Shown piece after piece: positions 1 to 12,423 of a stretch of DNA of 64,000 bases. A program made the position numbers and the translations under genes. The notes beneath the pieces are model-generated. The model had not been told where the DNA came from. It was given only the letters and a program-made list of their open reading frames with translations, and did not search any database. The stretch lies in assembly GCF_964355755.1 (NCBI RefSeq), contig NC_092680.1:18577001-18641000 (forward strand), written 5' to 3'. The stretch is from Antedon mediterranea. Taxonomy: Eukaryota; Echinodermata; Crinoidea; Comatulida; Antedonidae. How positions within the stretch are numbered: the first letter of the stretch is position 1; every line of letters begins with the position of its first letter.

Positions 1-69
1 CTTCCTTGTCTTTGGTCATGGGAACCAAGCTTTAATACGTTCAATGTTACGTTTTACGTTGTTCTGTAG

Positions 70-3000
70 GGTGGTATGAAAGCTGTCTTATGGACCGATG
101 TATTCCAAGTAACAGTGATGGTGATTGGGTTCTTAGCTATCATCATCCGGGGTTCCATGGACGTGGGAGGATTAGATAGAGTATGGAACATCAGTGCAGA
201 AGGCGGACGCATTCAGTTTTTTGAGTAAGACATACATTAATTGATCAGACGCTTGCCATACGCTTGTACTTTATAAGTCTATATGAGAATAATTAGTCGA
301 ATACGATTAGAACCCACGACCTCAAGATCACTAACCTAAACTAGAACTATTAAAATAAACCTGGCTAGCGACGAGGGCGTATCTCCATACTTCGGTTTGG
401 GTTTAGCTTTGCAATATTTATTAGTTTGTTATTTTATCATATAAATAATAAAAGCAATATTATGTTCAAAATGTAAAACTATACAATGTTATCAAAGTAT
501 TCAAACAAAACATAATCTTTAATGCAATATACCATTTTATCATATTTATGTTATATCGAATCTCTTTTTAATACTGAATATCAATCTTTATATCGTTTTA
601 GCTCTGTAATATAAATTTTCTCTGTATACATGTTTGTTTTATCTAGATTTCAACACAATAACAAAATATTTTATATAATCTTTTAACCTCTGTCTGTCTG
701 TGTAATATCACTTAAATATTCATTGATAAATAGATAGATATACATATATACTGTAACCTTCACCATATTGTTTATCATTGCAATAAAAGTGGGTTGCCCC
801 CACAAAAGAGAAAAAAAAAGATCACTAACCTGGCATTCGTACCTATAGACCACCGAGCTTGTGATGATGGTGGCCCAAGGAAACAGCGAGTGCTGCATGT
901 ACCATGACCTCCATGCATGTACCAACAGAATGAATTTCAGTTCGAGACTTATTCTGAAATGTATTTAGCAAAGTAAATTTACGTCAGAGTAGGGAAAAAT
1001 GACCACTTAACTTTGCTCCCTGGCGCAAAGATACTTAGTTACTAAAATGTAATTAATTCATCCTTTACCTGATTATTCCCTAAAGTACAACATTATATGT
1101 TGTAAAGCTAAATGAAATTGGAATAGCTAATTTCCTAGTACATTAACATTATTCCGTCACTAGTTTTGTTGTTTAAAGTTAAGCATGATGTTGATATTTA
1201 CCAAGTTTACTACTAATAATTTACTAAATAATATATTGCTTTTTAGTTTCGATCCAGATCCAACTGTACGACACACGTTTTGGTCCGTTGTTATTGGGGG
1301 AACTTTTACGTGGACGGCCGTTTACGGGGTGAACCAGTCACAGGTACAACGGTACCTAACCTGTGGAAGTCAGAGTGTTGCAAGAATGTAAGTGAAACCA
1401 TAAATTTAGCTAGGGTAGGGAGACATTTCCAAATTCTCCTTAGATCGAGTCAAACTCATTATTTCTGTGATACCCGTAATTACAGGACGAAGTGACCCCG
1501 GGGATCTCCATGAAGTGATTGGCATGTCATCTGAAAAATGAAGTGCTGTTAAACCGCTCCTCATTGCTCTTCATCCAAAACAATTGAGGATAATTCCCGC
1601 TGTGAAATGTAAATGTTATGTTTTAATGAGATCGGAAATGAATGTAATTGCACAGCGTGCATTATGGAAAGTGCATTGTGGAAGTAGGCCTACTGATACC
1701 CGATTCACCTGTAGGCCTACAACCAAATACAGGTGTAACAGTATAAATGTTACATTGGTATTTCCCGAGGTGATCTTACTGAGTTTCAGCGCTTCTCACA
1801 CGCTAGAATGTATAGTAACAATGTTACCTGTATCCAGTTAATTATTATTATTATTAAGGGATGTTTTGACTTGCGTTGTTCAGTGGCCACAGACTTGTAC
1901 CATAGTGTCTATTGAACACGCAAAAATTGTTTAGGCCTAGGCCTATGTCTTACATGTGTAATTTTTTTTGTGAATTGTGTCTACGAAGTGGGGCGACAGC
2001 GACGGATTTGCTTGAGTGTCTATGTCGTCCCTCGACCAAATGACACTTTTTGTTGTTTTAATTGCTCTATAAATGTATATATAATTGTTGTTTGATTTTC
2101 GTCTAAGTAAATGTGGAATTGAATTGATGTGATGCAATTTAGTAACGCAAAAGAAAGATACAAATTATATAGATATAGGGTATATTGTACTGTACATATA
2201 AACACTTGTAGAGATACCATAACCAGCGTGTTCCACGAAACTTCGCACCAATATAACAATCATCCACAGGTGGTGGGAACGGATATCAATATAATCACAT
2301 TTACTATTTACTATTTTATCGGTTTATAAACACTTGTGAACTTTTGTGTAGGCCTATAAACTATACTCATGTAATAATTTATTTATTTTCAAGTGCTTTG
2401 TTGATTTCAACTATTGGCATGGTGATTGTCGTCTGTTTGGCCTGTTTATCGGGCCTGGTCATGTATGCAAAGTATGCAGGGTGCGACCCAATGCTACGTG
2501 GCGACGTTGCCAAAAGTGATCAGGTAAACATAAATGAGAACCTAAAATATTGCTTATAAATAATAATATTCAATTACATCGCAATGATTTATAATGTAGT
2601 GTATTTTTTAGAGTCGGAACTACCGCAGTAGTCAAAACGTACCTGTGCGTGTTATGTGCCAATTAGCTACGGTCTTTTGTTGTTGTTGTTCCCAAAATCC
2701 GAAACTCGAGTGGTTCCAAGTACACCCTGAAGTGCACTCACACGTCTTCCTTTCTGCATAATTGATTGCATAATATTTGTAAATACAATCAAAAGTAAAG
2801 TACCGAACTGAAGTGGTTGTTTTTCGTTAAAGGGCAGTTTATCCAAGGCAATCTATATATAATGCTACTACATTTTTCGCGTATTTTACGTACTCTTCCA
2901 AAACCACTGCTCACATTTGGCACACTGATGTTTAGGCTACTGATGGGCCGTACACGATAGGCTATGTCACTTTCCTGAATTTTAAGGATAAACACTAAAA

Positions 3001-6000
3001 AGGCAAAAAAAGCAGTAATTTGACGTCTCAGCGACCATGTTACGTCACTGTATAAACTACACAACCTCCTCTGTTGTGTACCGCCATGGCCGGATCTACA
3101 AATACCATGCCGAGCCGCCAAGAAAAACAGTATCGAATGATCGCGTCGTTAAAGTTTTAATTAATTACACCTAGGCCTACTCTTAGAACAGAATGATTTT
3201 CGTAAATCACGTTTGTCTCCAGTGAGTAAACCGCCGTGACCATTAATATCAATGCTTAGTACGTTCGAGTTCGAATCCGCGACATGTGTAATTGTTGACC
3301 GCTAAAGCTAAAAATCAAAACTAGACCACAATATCTAGCAAAAAAAGATACGAAACCTTACCAACAAAAAAAATAAAAACCATGAGGCGCATCCTAGATT
3401 AATCCAGTATTGCTTTCATTTTGTAGCTTACAGATATTTCAAAGTAAAGGAATACAAAATCAATGGCCGTAAATAGTTCCAACTTGTATTCTTTTATTAT
3501 ACGGTACTTAATCATGCCATGCGAATTATTATTAAGGCAGACAAACCGTGCGAAGCACGGGTTACTGGTAGGCCACAATTTAATTACAAAAGTAGCAAGT
3601 ATAGGTACAAATCTCCCACACAAAAAAAATTTGCAAAATATAAAACCAGTGAAATAAATATAAATGTAACTGAATAACTTGAATTCGTGTTTCCGCAGCA
3701 ATGTGTTTTTCATTTGATTTTTGTCCACTTATTATTTTATCTCTAATGTATCAAATAATTAATACATTACGAAAAACACCCAAAATAATATAGTTCGGCA
3801 TTTTATACTTTCGTTATGTGTTTGCGCGCATCATCCAATTCACACAGTACAATTTAGCGTCTTTTATTTTCGTAAAGTCTGAACAGTCAAAAGTAAAGTC
3901 TAACGCTCCATATCCACTATTGCTTTAATTGTTTAGCCTACATATATATTTTAAAGTGAAGGGATAGTGTATAACAAATCAATGGCCGTAAATACAGTAG
4001 TTCCGAATTTAATTTTATTTTAATAATTTGTCAAAGTACTTTTATCAGAGTGCACTTTCATTATACTTGCCCATGCAAAGTTTAAAAAAAGACTGCTAGT
4101 ATCTGTAAATAGGCCTACAATAAAAAGTTGAAGAATACCGAAACGAAGTGAGTGTTTTTTCGTTAAAGGGGGGTGGGGGGGGGGGGAAGTTTATCCAAGG
4201 CAATATCTGTAACTGTGTGGCATGTAAATTAAAATAAATTCGGATAGGATAAGTTCTACAGTAATTTCTTACTTACTAAATCAATCAATAGATCTGTAAA
4301 TAATTATGGAATATAATCTATTGTTACGGCACAATAGTTTCAGTCGATACTCATACGGTTCATAACGATATTTAAAAAACAAGCTACAGTATCGCATCTG
4401 TTGACGGTGACAGGCCCATCCGTGACACCACCGCCTACGTACATAATTACTACGCCTTAGGTCACCTTAGTTTCAGAGGGCTGTGAACCCGGTTCATTAA
4501 AACCACCAGATAACACATATATATCCTTCAAATATCATACATTCAAATGTCGTAAAGTCGGTGTATTGGTGGTTTTTGATAGGCTTTGGACATTTTAATC
4601 GACTGAAGGTCGAGAAACTTTAAGCAAATGCTTCACTGATCTACTACCGTATCATTACGATTATGTGATTGAGCACGTCTTAGTGCATATGCTGTTTTTT
4701 TAACATCTTAAAAATCGAGATGTATCAAGATCAGGGATACGAATGTCCTGTGAAACAATTAAGCTTGATTTCTCCAACTGCCTCGCCATGTACCTATACC
4801 AAGAAAAACCTTGTTTATGATGCGGTATCTGTACATCTTTTTAAACGTTTCACTTCATCAATAAGATATAGGCCTACATCTCCTGATCAAACCACCATCG
4901 TACATTTGCACTGTTAATATGTTAAATTACTTCGGTTTGTCTTTATTTTAGTTAATTCCATATCTAGTAATGGACCTATTTTCTGACATGCCCGGTCTTC
5001 CTGGCTTGATAACATCGGCAGTATTTAGTGCTGCTCTCAGGTAAGTCGTATTCATATAAGATATACCAGGGAATAGTGTAGCTTATGTTACGAGCATATA
5101 ACAACTTTGTGTTGTCTCTGTTTTTGGATTTGGATTTGATGTTCGATTAGTCTCTTTTTGGGGACCCCTCATGAAACGTCACAAATAAACATGAATATTC
5201 ATTAGTCATCTTTCACATAAGAGGTCCCCAACTTATGTACGAAAAAAAAATCTTCCCGGGTGTCATCTGCTCCACCACTCCCATCCATATACAGCTACAA
5301 TATACACCTTATGTTTGTGAGATTAGGCCTATAATAAGCAGTATGTTTTCAGTTTTGTATGGTCTAATTGGAAAGATGTCTGTAAAATAAATTAACCCGT
5401 TACCGGCAATTCTTAACAATGTGGTTATCAGCGGAAATAATCTGTGGCCGAAAGTAGTAGCATATAAAAAAAGAGGGTCCCTGGATATTAGCAAGACCCT
5501 CTCTAAATAAAGTTGAAACAAAATGAAAAATAAATAAAAATAAAATATGTTTGCATATTTTAGTACGGTCTCGTCCGGCTTGAATTCACTGGCAGCCGTG
5601 TATGGTGAGGATGTTGTCAAACTAATCTGGCCAAATATAGAAGAACGCAAATACACTATGATCACTAAGGCCCTTGGTAAGTTTATATAAGAAATCCTTT
5701 TCGCCTATATAATAAAACAATATTAGTATTATAAGTATAATTTGTGTTAAGTATAAAAACATATTTTACGTTGAGTCTGTAGGGGATGGCTGTAGCTAAT
5801 TTGGCCCCGCTTGTACGCAACGCCACGACGTAGCTGCAACGCCAGTTATTTAGTAACACTTAGTACCTATTTATTGAACATATTATGAATGGTAATGTAT
5901 TAATTTAGTGTTACATATTTTCAGCTGGTTTCTTTGGAGTAGTATGTATAGGAATGGCAGTTGTAGCCTCTTTTATGGGTGACGTTCTTCAGGTACGTAT

Positions 6001-9000
6001 TTGTCTACAAATACGATAGTAGGCATAAGCGGTGTTGTACTGCGTAGGCGAATGCTCATCCTTGATGCAGTACTCTCTGCTCATTGGGCTCGAATCTTAC
6101 CCTAGCTATTCGCGAAAACACGATGGTCTAGGAGTTCTTGAGGTTTTCTGTTCGCCCACCCGACGAGAATTTATTGTTCTTGATAGCTTAGCATAAAGTA
6201 GAATTCTAAGTAGGCTCGACTCGGTCCGCCCGTGGTATGAATACGTTGTGAAAAAACTACAATGTATATATTGCTATAGTATCGTGGATAAAACAATAGT
6301 TCAATGCAATCTACTTGACTCCATTATTTAGCAGTCGTTCCAATCAGTCTCTGGTAGAAGAATAATACACTGTACCGTTTGCTCTACAAATGCTTCTCGT
6401 ACGCCCAACAAAGCTTTCAAATACCGCGCATGACAATGCTACCTTCTGATTCGTCCACTTGAGAGCGATTTATTCGCATGACACCTGCTGCAATTTCTAT
6501 CACCGTAACAGACCTGTGTGTACGGGATTAGCAATGTCCCGAACGGCGCCCCGTACGTCTGTGCCATAGATTATTTTGTTAGTATCTTTGGGCAAGATAC
6601 AGTACTTACATACATTGCCTCGTTCTTCGTATGAAAAGTCTTCGCTGCGCACTGTGACTGTCTATCAACTGAGGATGAATAGAATAAATTTACATGACAG
6701 TGTTTCTAATTTTTTTTTTCAGACTGCGCTCAGTATATTTGGTATGATTGGAGGTCCACTATTAGGTCTTTTTTCACTTGGAATATTTTTTCCTTGGGCG
6801 AATACAAAGGTAAGTGTATCCCAACGCCTACAATAGACAGTATACTTGGAAACCAATGGTAAATTGATGTAGTGTGTAGCGTTCATTCAAAATTATACAC
6901 AGTCCGATCCGGAAAAGTATCCAAGTGGTGACGTTTGTCCGTGTATGATTGTGACGTTCGTTGTCACAGTGTGTAGACGAACACAATTCCAAATATGGAA
7001 CATGTTTTTATTACCCATGCCGTTGTCATTGCAACTATTATTTTAAATATCGGTTTTTATTACTTCAGAGTTTGGCAAAATATCTGACCAATTAACTTAG
7101 CTCCATGACGCAAGGTACTTTTAGTAGTTCATGTTTGCAGTACCCGCTGCTTTCTTGAGCTTGAACCAAATCCGAGTTATTCGTTTGGTGGTCAACAGGA
7201 CACCGGTCTAGTGACCTGGATGTCATGGGTTCGAGTTCCACCTGATTATGATTATTATTATGCGATTATGTTCGCAATTTATTGAAATATTCAATATAAT
7301 AACGTCAAAATGGGGTAAAAAAACTGACTATTATGGGCATGGTAGGCCTAAATTAATATACTATTTTTATGATCGTACTGCAGTCGAGCGGTTAAGACAG
7401 GGGCGCCGCCGGCCGCAAACTGTATCTACACAATCGGCACAGGTTCAAGTCACTTTTCGACCATTGTTCTGGTGGTAGAACAAGTATTCTCGGATACACA
7501 TCCAGCGTACAAATCTGGCTCATGTGCACTTTAAAGAACCCAGTAAATCTTTCGGCAGAGTAGGGGTTACCCTGGTGTACTGGTCCATTCAGACGACGAA
7601 CGGGCGCCGTTTGGTGGCAGCACTCGACACGAAGGAACAGACCCTTATATGGAAGACTTAAGTGTGTCGTCCACACCTGTGCGCAATTCAGCCCGGTAGG
7701 CTGCAAGTCGCAGGTTATTCCCCCACTTACAGTTAAAGTACTGTACATTGCTTTTTTTTTTATCTTATTGCAGGGTGCCATATCGGGACTTCTATCAGGC
7801 CTCGTAATGGCTTTCTGGATCGGTATTGGTGCTCAGTTCTACCCTCCAGTTGTAAATAAACCACCCCTAACAATTGACTACTGTGAGTTTGGTGAAGGCA
7901 ATTACTCCATGTATAATAGTACAGATATGTACTCCACTACCACTATGATATCCATAACTGACATGCCGGAAGAAAGGTAAAGTAATTGTTCTCTCTTTGA
8001 AAAAGTAACCGTAAAAACCGTTGTGTCCACTGTTATGATTTAACCGCTCCCCATCTGAGAAGTCTCCGCATTCCAGTTCATTGTTCATGTTCATACGTTA
8101 AATGAACAATGATAGATAAAATGACGGACATGACAAAAAGTAAAATCCACAACGTTTTATGATACGAATGGTTTACGTATTTGGAAGATTCACACATGAA
8201 ATAAAAAAAACAAATCTGTAAATCTGATATATATTTTTTGATATGAACTATAAGTGCAAAAACGGGCAGTCCTAAAGCGGATTTCGGGCGGAATGATTTT
8301 GAGAACTGGAAAGGATAATAGGGTACCCATAGATATCATCCAATAATGATTACCAATGTTTAGGTTATCCGTATACATCCATAAGGTGACATCACAATGT
8401 TTTTATCTTGATATTTTGTAAAATGTGTTGACAGTTTTGCAACGTTTTTCTTTTGTTTTTGTAGGCCTGCTGTTGCTAAATTGTACTCACTTTCCTACGC
8501 CTGGTATAGTGCTGTCGCCTGGTTGACTGTACTTTTCGTAGGGCTTATTGTTAGTTTTGCAACCGGTAAGAAAAGTTTTTTTTGACTGACGAGGTTTAAG
8601 TTTAGAACACTTGATGATATTTGAGACATTCTTTCACTCTTGTAGATTTTGTTTCTTCCTCACATTTTATATTTATGGCTCTGTAAGCCTTAATATATTC
8701 CTTTTTGAAACAATTTTAGTTTCAGTATTTTAAGTATGATCCGTTTGTTTGCTAAACTTGTCAAATAACACTTCGCACAGTGATTTTTGGCCGGTGCACT
8801 TACCTTATATAGTACGTCATTCGTCAACGTTGAAACAGTTTAAATCTGTTCTCAAAACTCACTTTGTTGCTTCGTTTAACTTTATCTGAGCGATATGAGA
8901 CCGTTTTGATTAAGAGCGCCTCTATTCAAATAGTTATTGATTTGAACATTCTCCTGAAGCTCTCTTACTCCAATCTGCTCGTACTCTCAAAGACTGAACT

Positions 9001-9888
9001 TGTAAGTCTATTTCGTGCCTAGCTTACCCGGATAAACCGACAATAGAACTTTCTCCTCGAAGAGCGAGACATAACTCGAAAAGTAGAAATTCTCATTGAA
9101 CATTCCTCTCCACAAATGGTATAGTCCATGAAAATAAATAAATACTGTATAAATAAATATGTGGTGGCATAGATTTTTTTTTGCAGAAACATCTCCACTC
9201 AAATATATACGCTAATCTTTAATAAATTTGGTTTCTTTTTATGACCTAAAGGGCCGACTGATCCGGCAGATGTTGACCCAAAATTGTGCTGTTCTCTTGT
9301 TGATACCATGTATTGTTGTCTACCTGAGAAAATTAAGAAACCGTTACGATGCGGTGTTCGATACGACGAACAATTTACACATGTTGATGACGTAAGCAAT
9401 TAATATTATCTATTTAGCATTTGACAAGAATTACTTCAAGAAATCCATATTGGTGCCGTCACAAAAGCTTATAAATCTCTCGAATATCTTTAGTATTTGC
9501 CGAAACTATTTCTAAGTATTTCGCTCAGTTTCTGGGAGCTTGATATTATTTATACATGTACATTTTTACAATGAAAGCGAATATCTAAGAACAGAGAAAA
9601 GAAAATTGTCTTGAAGATCGAACATGCCCACCGTTCATTTGATCTAAAAAACATTCACTGCCGTAATCTTAGCTAAGCTTCCATTTCATTATGCATTTGT
9701 AGAAGGTAGGTCTAGAACTGAATGTACATTATGAACATTTATTATTATTTAACATTTCTCTAAATCATTTAGATCAACACCAAATAATAATGGGGTTTTT
9801 TTTTCGTTTATTTCGAATTTAGGTCCATGATGAATACAAGGTTGTTGGTGGGAAAAATATAGACTCCAAAGACGAAACCAAATTCTAA
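70..9888 (+). CDS. SLC5-family sodium-coupled monocarboxylate transporter (SMCT-like), 3' eleven exons
   Basis: Partial gene; upstream exons lie outside the window. Coding exons read as 70-224, 1247-1387, 2394-2523, 4952-5040, 5564-5676, 5925-5992, 6723-6809, 7774-7976, 8465-8565, 9252-9391 and 9823-9888 (TAA). All have GT-AG borders and compatible phases, giving 430 residues. The translation starts [13 protein letters not shown] and continues with [41 protein letters not shown] and [13 protein letters not shown], which are the signature stretches of SLC5A8/SLC5A12 transporters. Further membrane helices follow, then a loop rich in N-glycosylation sequons (NYS, NST). SMCTs carry lactate, butyrate, nicotinate and similar monocarboxylates with sodium across the plasma membrane. 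About 180 N-terminal residues should be missing, judging by the usual length near 610. A neighbouring SLC5 such as SLC5A5 or SLC5A6 is the main alternative. The substrate is inferred. Confidence 0.9.
3400..4200. repeat. Dispersed repeat copies within SLC5 intron
   Basis: Two stretches recur. Sequence around 3455-3490 (ending in AATCAATGGCCGTAAATA) reappears around 3970-4000. Sequence around 2810-2855 (CGTTAAAGG followed by GTTTATCCAAGGCAAT) reappears around 4130-4205, there split by a poly-G run. No coding potential was seen. These are diverged copies of an unidentified interspersed repeat. Confidence 0.45.
7165..7245 (+). repeat. Degenerate tRNA-like SINE head
   Basis: A GGTCAACAGG A-box-like word is followed about 45 bp later by a B box (GGGTTCGAGTTCC) and then by ATT-rich sequence. 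This resembles the 5' part of a second SINE copy just upstream of the clearer one at 7378. The cloverleaf is not convincing, so it is called a remnant. Confidence 0.35.
7378..7726 (+). mobile_element. tRNA-related SINE in SLC5 intron
   Basis: The head has a pol III A-box-like stretch (GAGCGGTTAAG near 7386) and a B box (GGTTCAAGTC near 7441), as in Leu/Ser-type tRNA-derived SINEs. A body containing GTGCACTTTAAAGAACCCAG and AGTAGGGGTTACC follows. I recall this kind of block as the conserved central domain of deuterostome SINEs (Nin-like), but could not verify it. It ends about 40 bp before the polypyrimidine tract of the exon at 7774. The exact 3' end and target duplication are unclear. Confidence 0.6.
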
Positions 9889-11040
9889 TTGAAGTTGACC
9901 TTTACGTACGGGGCGCCGGTCTGGACATTACTAATTTTGTCGACCTTTGTTGTAAATGGAGGGGTGGGGATCTTTTTCATGGAAGACTGACCGAACCATT
10001 GCTGGAGGGGGACAGTGTTTCCTTCATTTAGCACAGGCCTGATGCAGAGAGTTGTAAAATCATTTTAATTTTTTTTATTTTACAACTCCCTGCCTGATGC
10101 ATTGTGGTCCGGAATATGACGTCAATTACGGAATCGGTAATTTTTAGTATGGTATTTACGTCATACAAGAGTACTATGATAATATGTGTTTTTATAACTT
10201 TTTTATCTTCAGACAAAACTATAAATTGAGAATTTTTAATTGTATAGCTTTTTAGTTAATTAAATGTTATTTTTTTGCTAGGTTTTTTAGTTTTATAAAT
10301 AAGATTTGTAATTTGTATATTTCCGCCAAGGCGTATTAAACAGGGTGAAGATAATATATAATTTTGTACGGCGTTCCATAATTGAAGCTGCAGTTAAAAT
10401 GCTGCGTATAATGTTTCAATAATCTCGTTGCCAAACGCACAATTATTATGTTGTCGACTAAGTGGACTTAACACTGTTATGTAAAGTTGACAATTGTTTT
10501 ATCGCGAATAAAAATGTAGACTAACATTTTTTTACTCTCCAAATATAAAGTACTTTGCCTGGGCATTTATTTAGCCCGCTCTCTGATTACTTTACTCAAC
10601 ATATATTTTACGTAGGCGTAGGCTAATTGACGGCGCAACAGGAGCCACCGTCAGTCCTTTTTCCAACTATAGTATTCATTCATTCATTTATTTTATCAAA
10701 ATCACATAAAACAAGTAATAAGGTTCATGAATAAAAACAGTATAAAAAACAACATATAAAACAATGATAACAATATTTTAAAACATCTAAAACAGTATAA
10801 AAACAAACTTTAAAATATTTTTAAAATATTTAAAAACCATTAAAAAATTTTAAAGAGATAAAAAGGATGAGAAAAAGTGATTTAGATCAGAATCGTCCTA
10901 GAAAACCAATAACTCGGGTTTATTTCCATTGGAGTCCTTGTATGATTATTATGGCATAGATATATCTATAGCCACTTTTAAGCTGAAGCCGTATTTATTT
11001 TAACAATATTTTACGAATGTTTTCCATCCAGCCGAGCTGA
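9889..11040. other. SLC5 3' UTR and intergenic sequence
   Basis: No convincing ORF. Candidate polyadenylation signals are ATTAAA near 10334 and AATAAA near 10507. A palindromic micro-insertion lies at 10045-10091 (separate entry). An A/T-rich simple stretch at 10675-10860 begins with CATTCATTCATTTATTTTATC, a style common at LINE 3' tails, but nothing else of an element is recognisable. Confidence 0.5.
10037..10099. mobile_element. Ultra-short palindromic insertion (hAT-like) with 8-bp TSD
   Basis: Inverted arms CAGAGAGTTGTAAAAT and ATTTTACAACTCCCTG flank a T-rich loop. The 47-bp insert (10045-10091) is bounded by an exact 8-bp direct repeat, GCCTGATG, at 10037-10044 and 10092-10099. The 8-bp duplication and terminal CA are hAT-like. 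The insert is too short to encode anything. Confidence 0.6.
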
Positions 11041-11450
11041 TAATTAGGGACCCTAAGATACAGTACGGTGATTATGACTGTAATTAGGGACCCTAAGATA
11101 CAGTACGGTGATTATGACTGTAATTAGGGACCCTAAGATACAGTACGGTGATTATGACTGTAATTAGGGACCCTAAGATACAGTACGGTGATTATGACTG
11201 TAATTAGGGACCCTAAGATACAGTACGGTGATTATGACTGTAATTAGGGACCCTAAGATACAGTACGGTGATTATGACTGTAATTAGGGACCCTAAGATA
11301 CAGTACGGTGATTATGACTGTAATTAGGGACCCTAAGATACAGTACGGTGATTATGACTGTAATTAGGGACCCTAAGATACAGTACGGTGATTATGACTG
11401 TAATTAGGGACCCTAAGATACAGTACGGTGATTATGACTGTAATTAGGGA
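11041..11450. repeat. 40-bp minisatellite, ten perfect copies
   Basis: Ten consecutive 40-bp units start at 11041, 11081 and so on to 11401, each opening with TAATTAGGGACCCTAAGATA. A final 10-bp partial copy follows. I see no mismatch between units, which points to recent expansion or homogenisation. There are no unique spacers, so this is a head-to-tail satellite and not an alternating repeat-spacer array. Confidence 0.97.
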
Positions 11451-12423
11451 TTGTGATTCGTTAAAACAATTAGTTGTACTAATGTAATTTTAATGCAGTT
11501 TTGTAAGAAATAAGGATTTTAAGTAAGTAATTGTAGGTAAAAATAAAAGCTCGTAAGCTGTTTGCGACAATGTTTCCACTACGACCACAGTCCATATTCA
11601 AGGAACATCCCTATTAAGTGACACTTTGAAATAAAACTCGGACTTTGCCGTGAAACGAACAAGGAGTAATAATTATGTTATAACAATACGGCCAATCCCC
11701 ATTCAGGGGAGACATCCATTTACATTAAAGGGACATTTTTGGTCTCGAAGGTGTCCGTCCCCTGTGTAACACTCGTGACTAAAGAATGATCACTATTTTA
11801 GTACTAAATAGGTATTAGTAAGTAAATTTGTGAGTGAAGGTATTTTTAAACGTGATTTTATTGATAAAAATAAACGAAATGCATTAATTCTCAATGCTAA
11901 TAGTCTTTATTGATACGGCCCATCATGATTGATGTGTTTATATACAAAAAATACAATAAAAAAGATATAAACACTAGGCTTAAGTTCAGCACTTAATTTT
12001 ACAATTTCGATTATAGTATTATATAATTTCCACCTTAATTATAAGTAGATCTTCAGTCTGTAAGAGGTCGACTACTAAGTACATCTGTACTTTTTGTTCT
12101 ACCTAGTCGCCTGAAGAATCTTCCTAATTCAGTTCATAATGCGACTTCTATTGAAGTTTCAAAACGCTTTTTAAAACCCATACTTTTTTGTTCGTTGTAA
12201 GTTCGTTCTGTTTTTCTCTCATATTTATTTTAATTTTAAGCGCTTTGGAACAATCTGCTAAATTTTAAGTACAGGTGTTTTAAATGGCGATTTTGTATTT
12301 GTCCTCTTTCAAAATTATGTTTTTATGTTTTCACATGTCCTGCTGTTGTGGGGAAGCATATCTGGGGAATTACTGGAACAATCACCATTATTTCTATATA
12401 AATCAAACTCATAATCGGTCAAA
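11451..12423. other. Intergenic region with a diverged 83-bp-type repeat
   Basis: The convergent ends of the SLC5-like and RING-NHL genes meet here. Around 11604-11750 the words CCCTATTAAG, GTGAAACGAACAAGGAG and ACGGCCAATCCCCATTCAGGG match the repeat family expanded at 59040-60690. A TTTATT near 12225 could supply the minus-strand polyadenylation signal of the RING-NHL gene. No ORF is supported. Confidence 0.45.

Noticed and set aside
7392-7781. 129-codon minus-strand frame
   Set aside because: It lies across the SINE and the next exon of the transporter in antisense; no domain.
11041-11450. CRISPR-like regular repeat spacing
   Set aside because: Units are contiguous and identical with no variable spacers, and the genome is eukaryotic.
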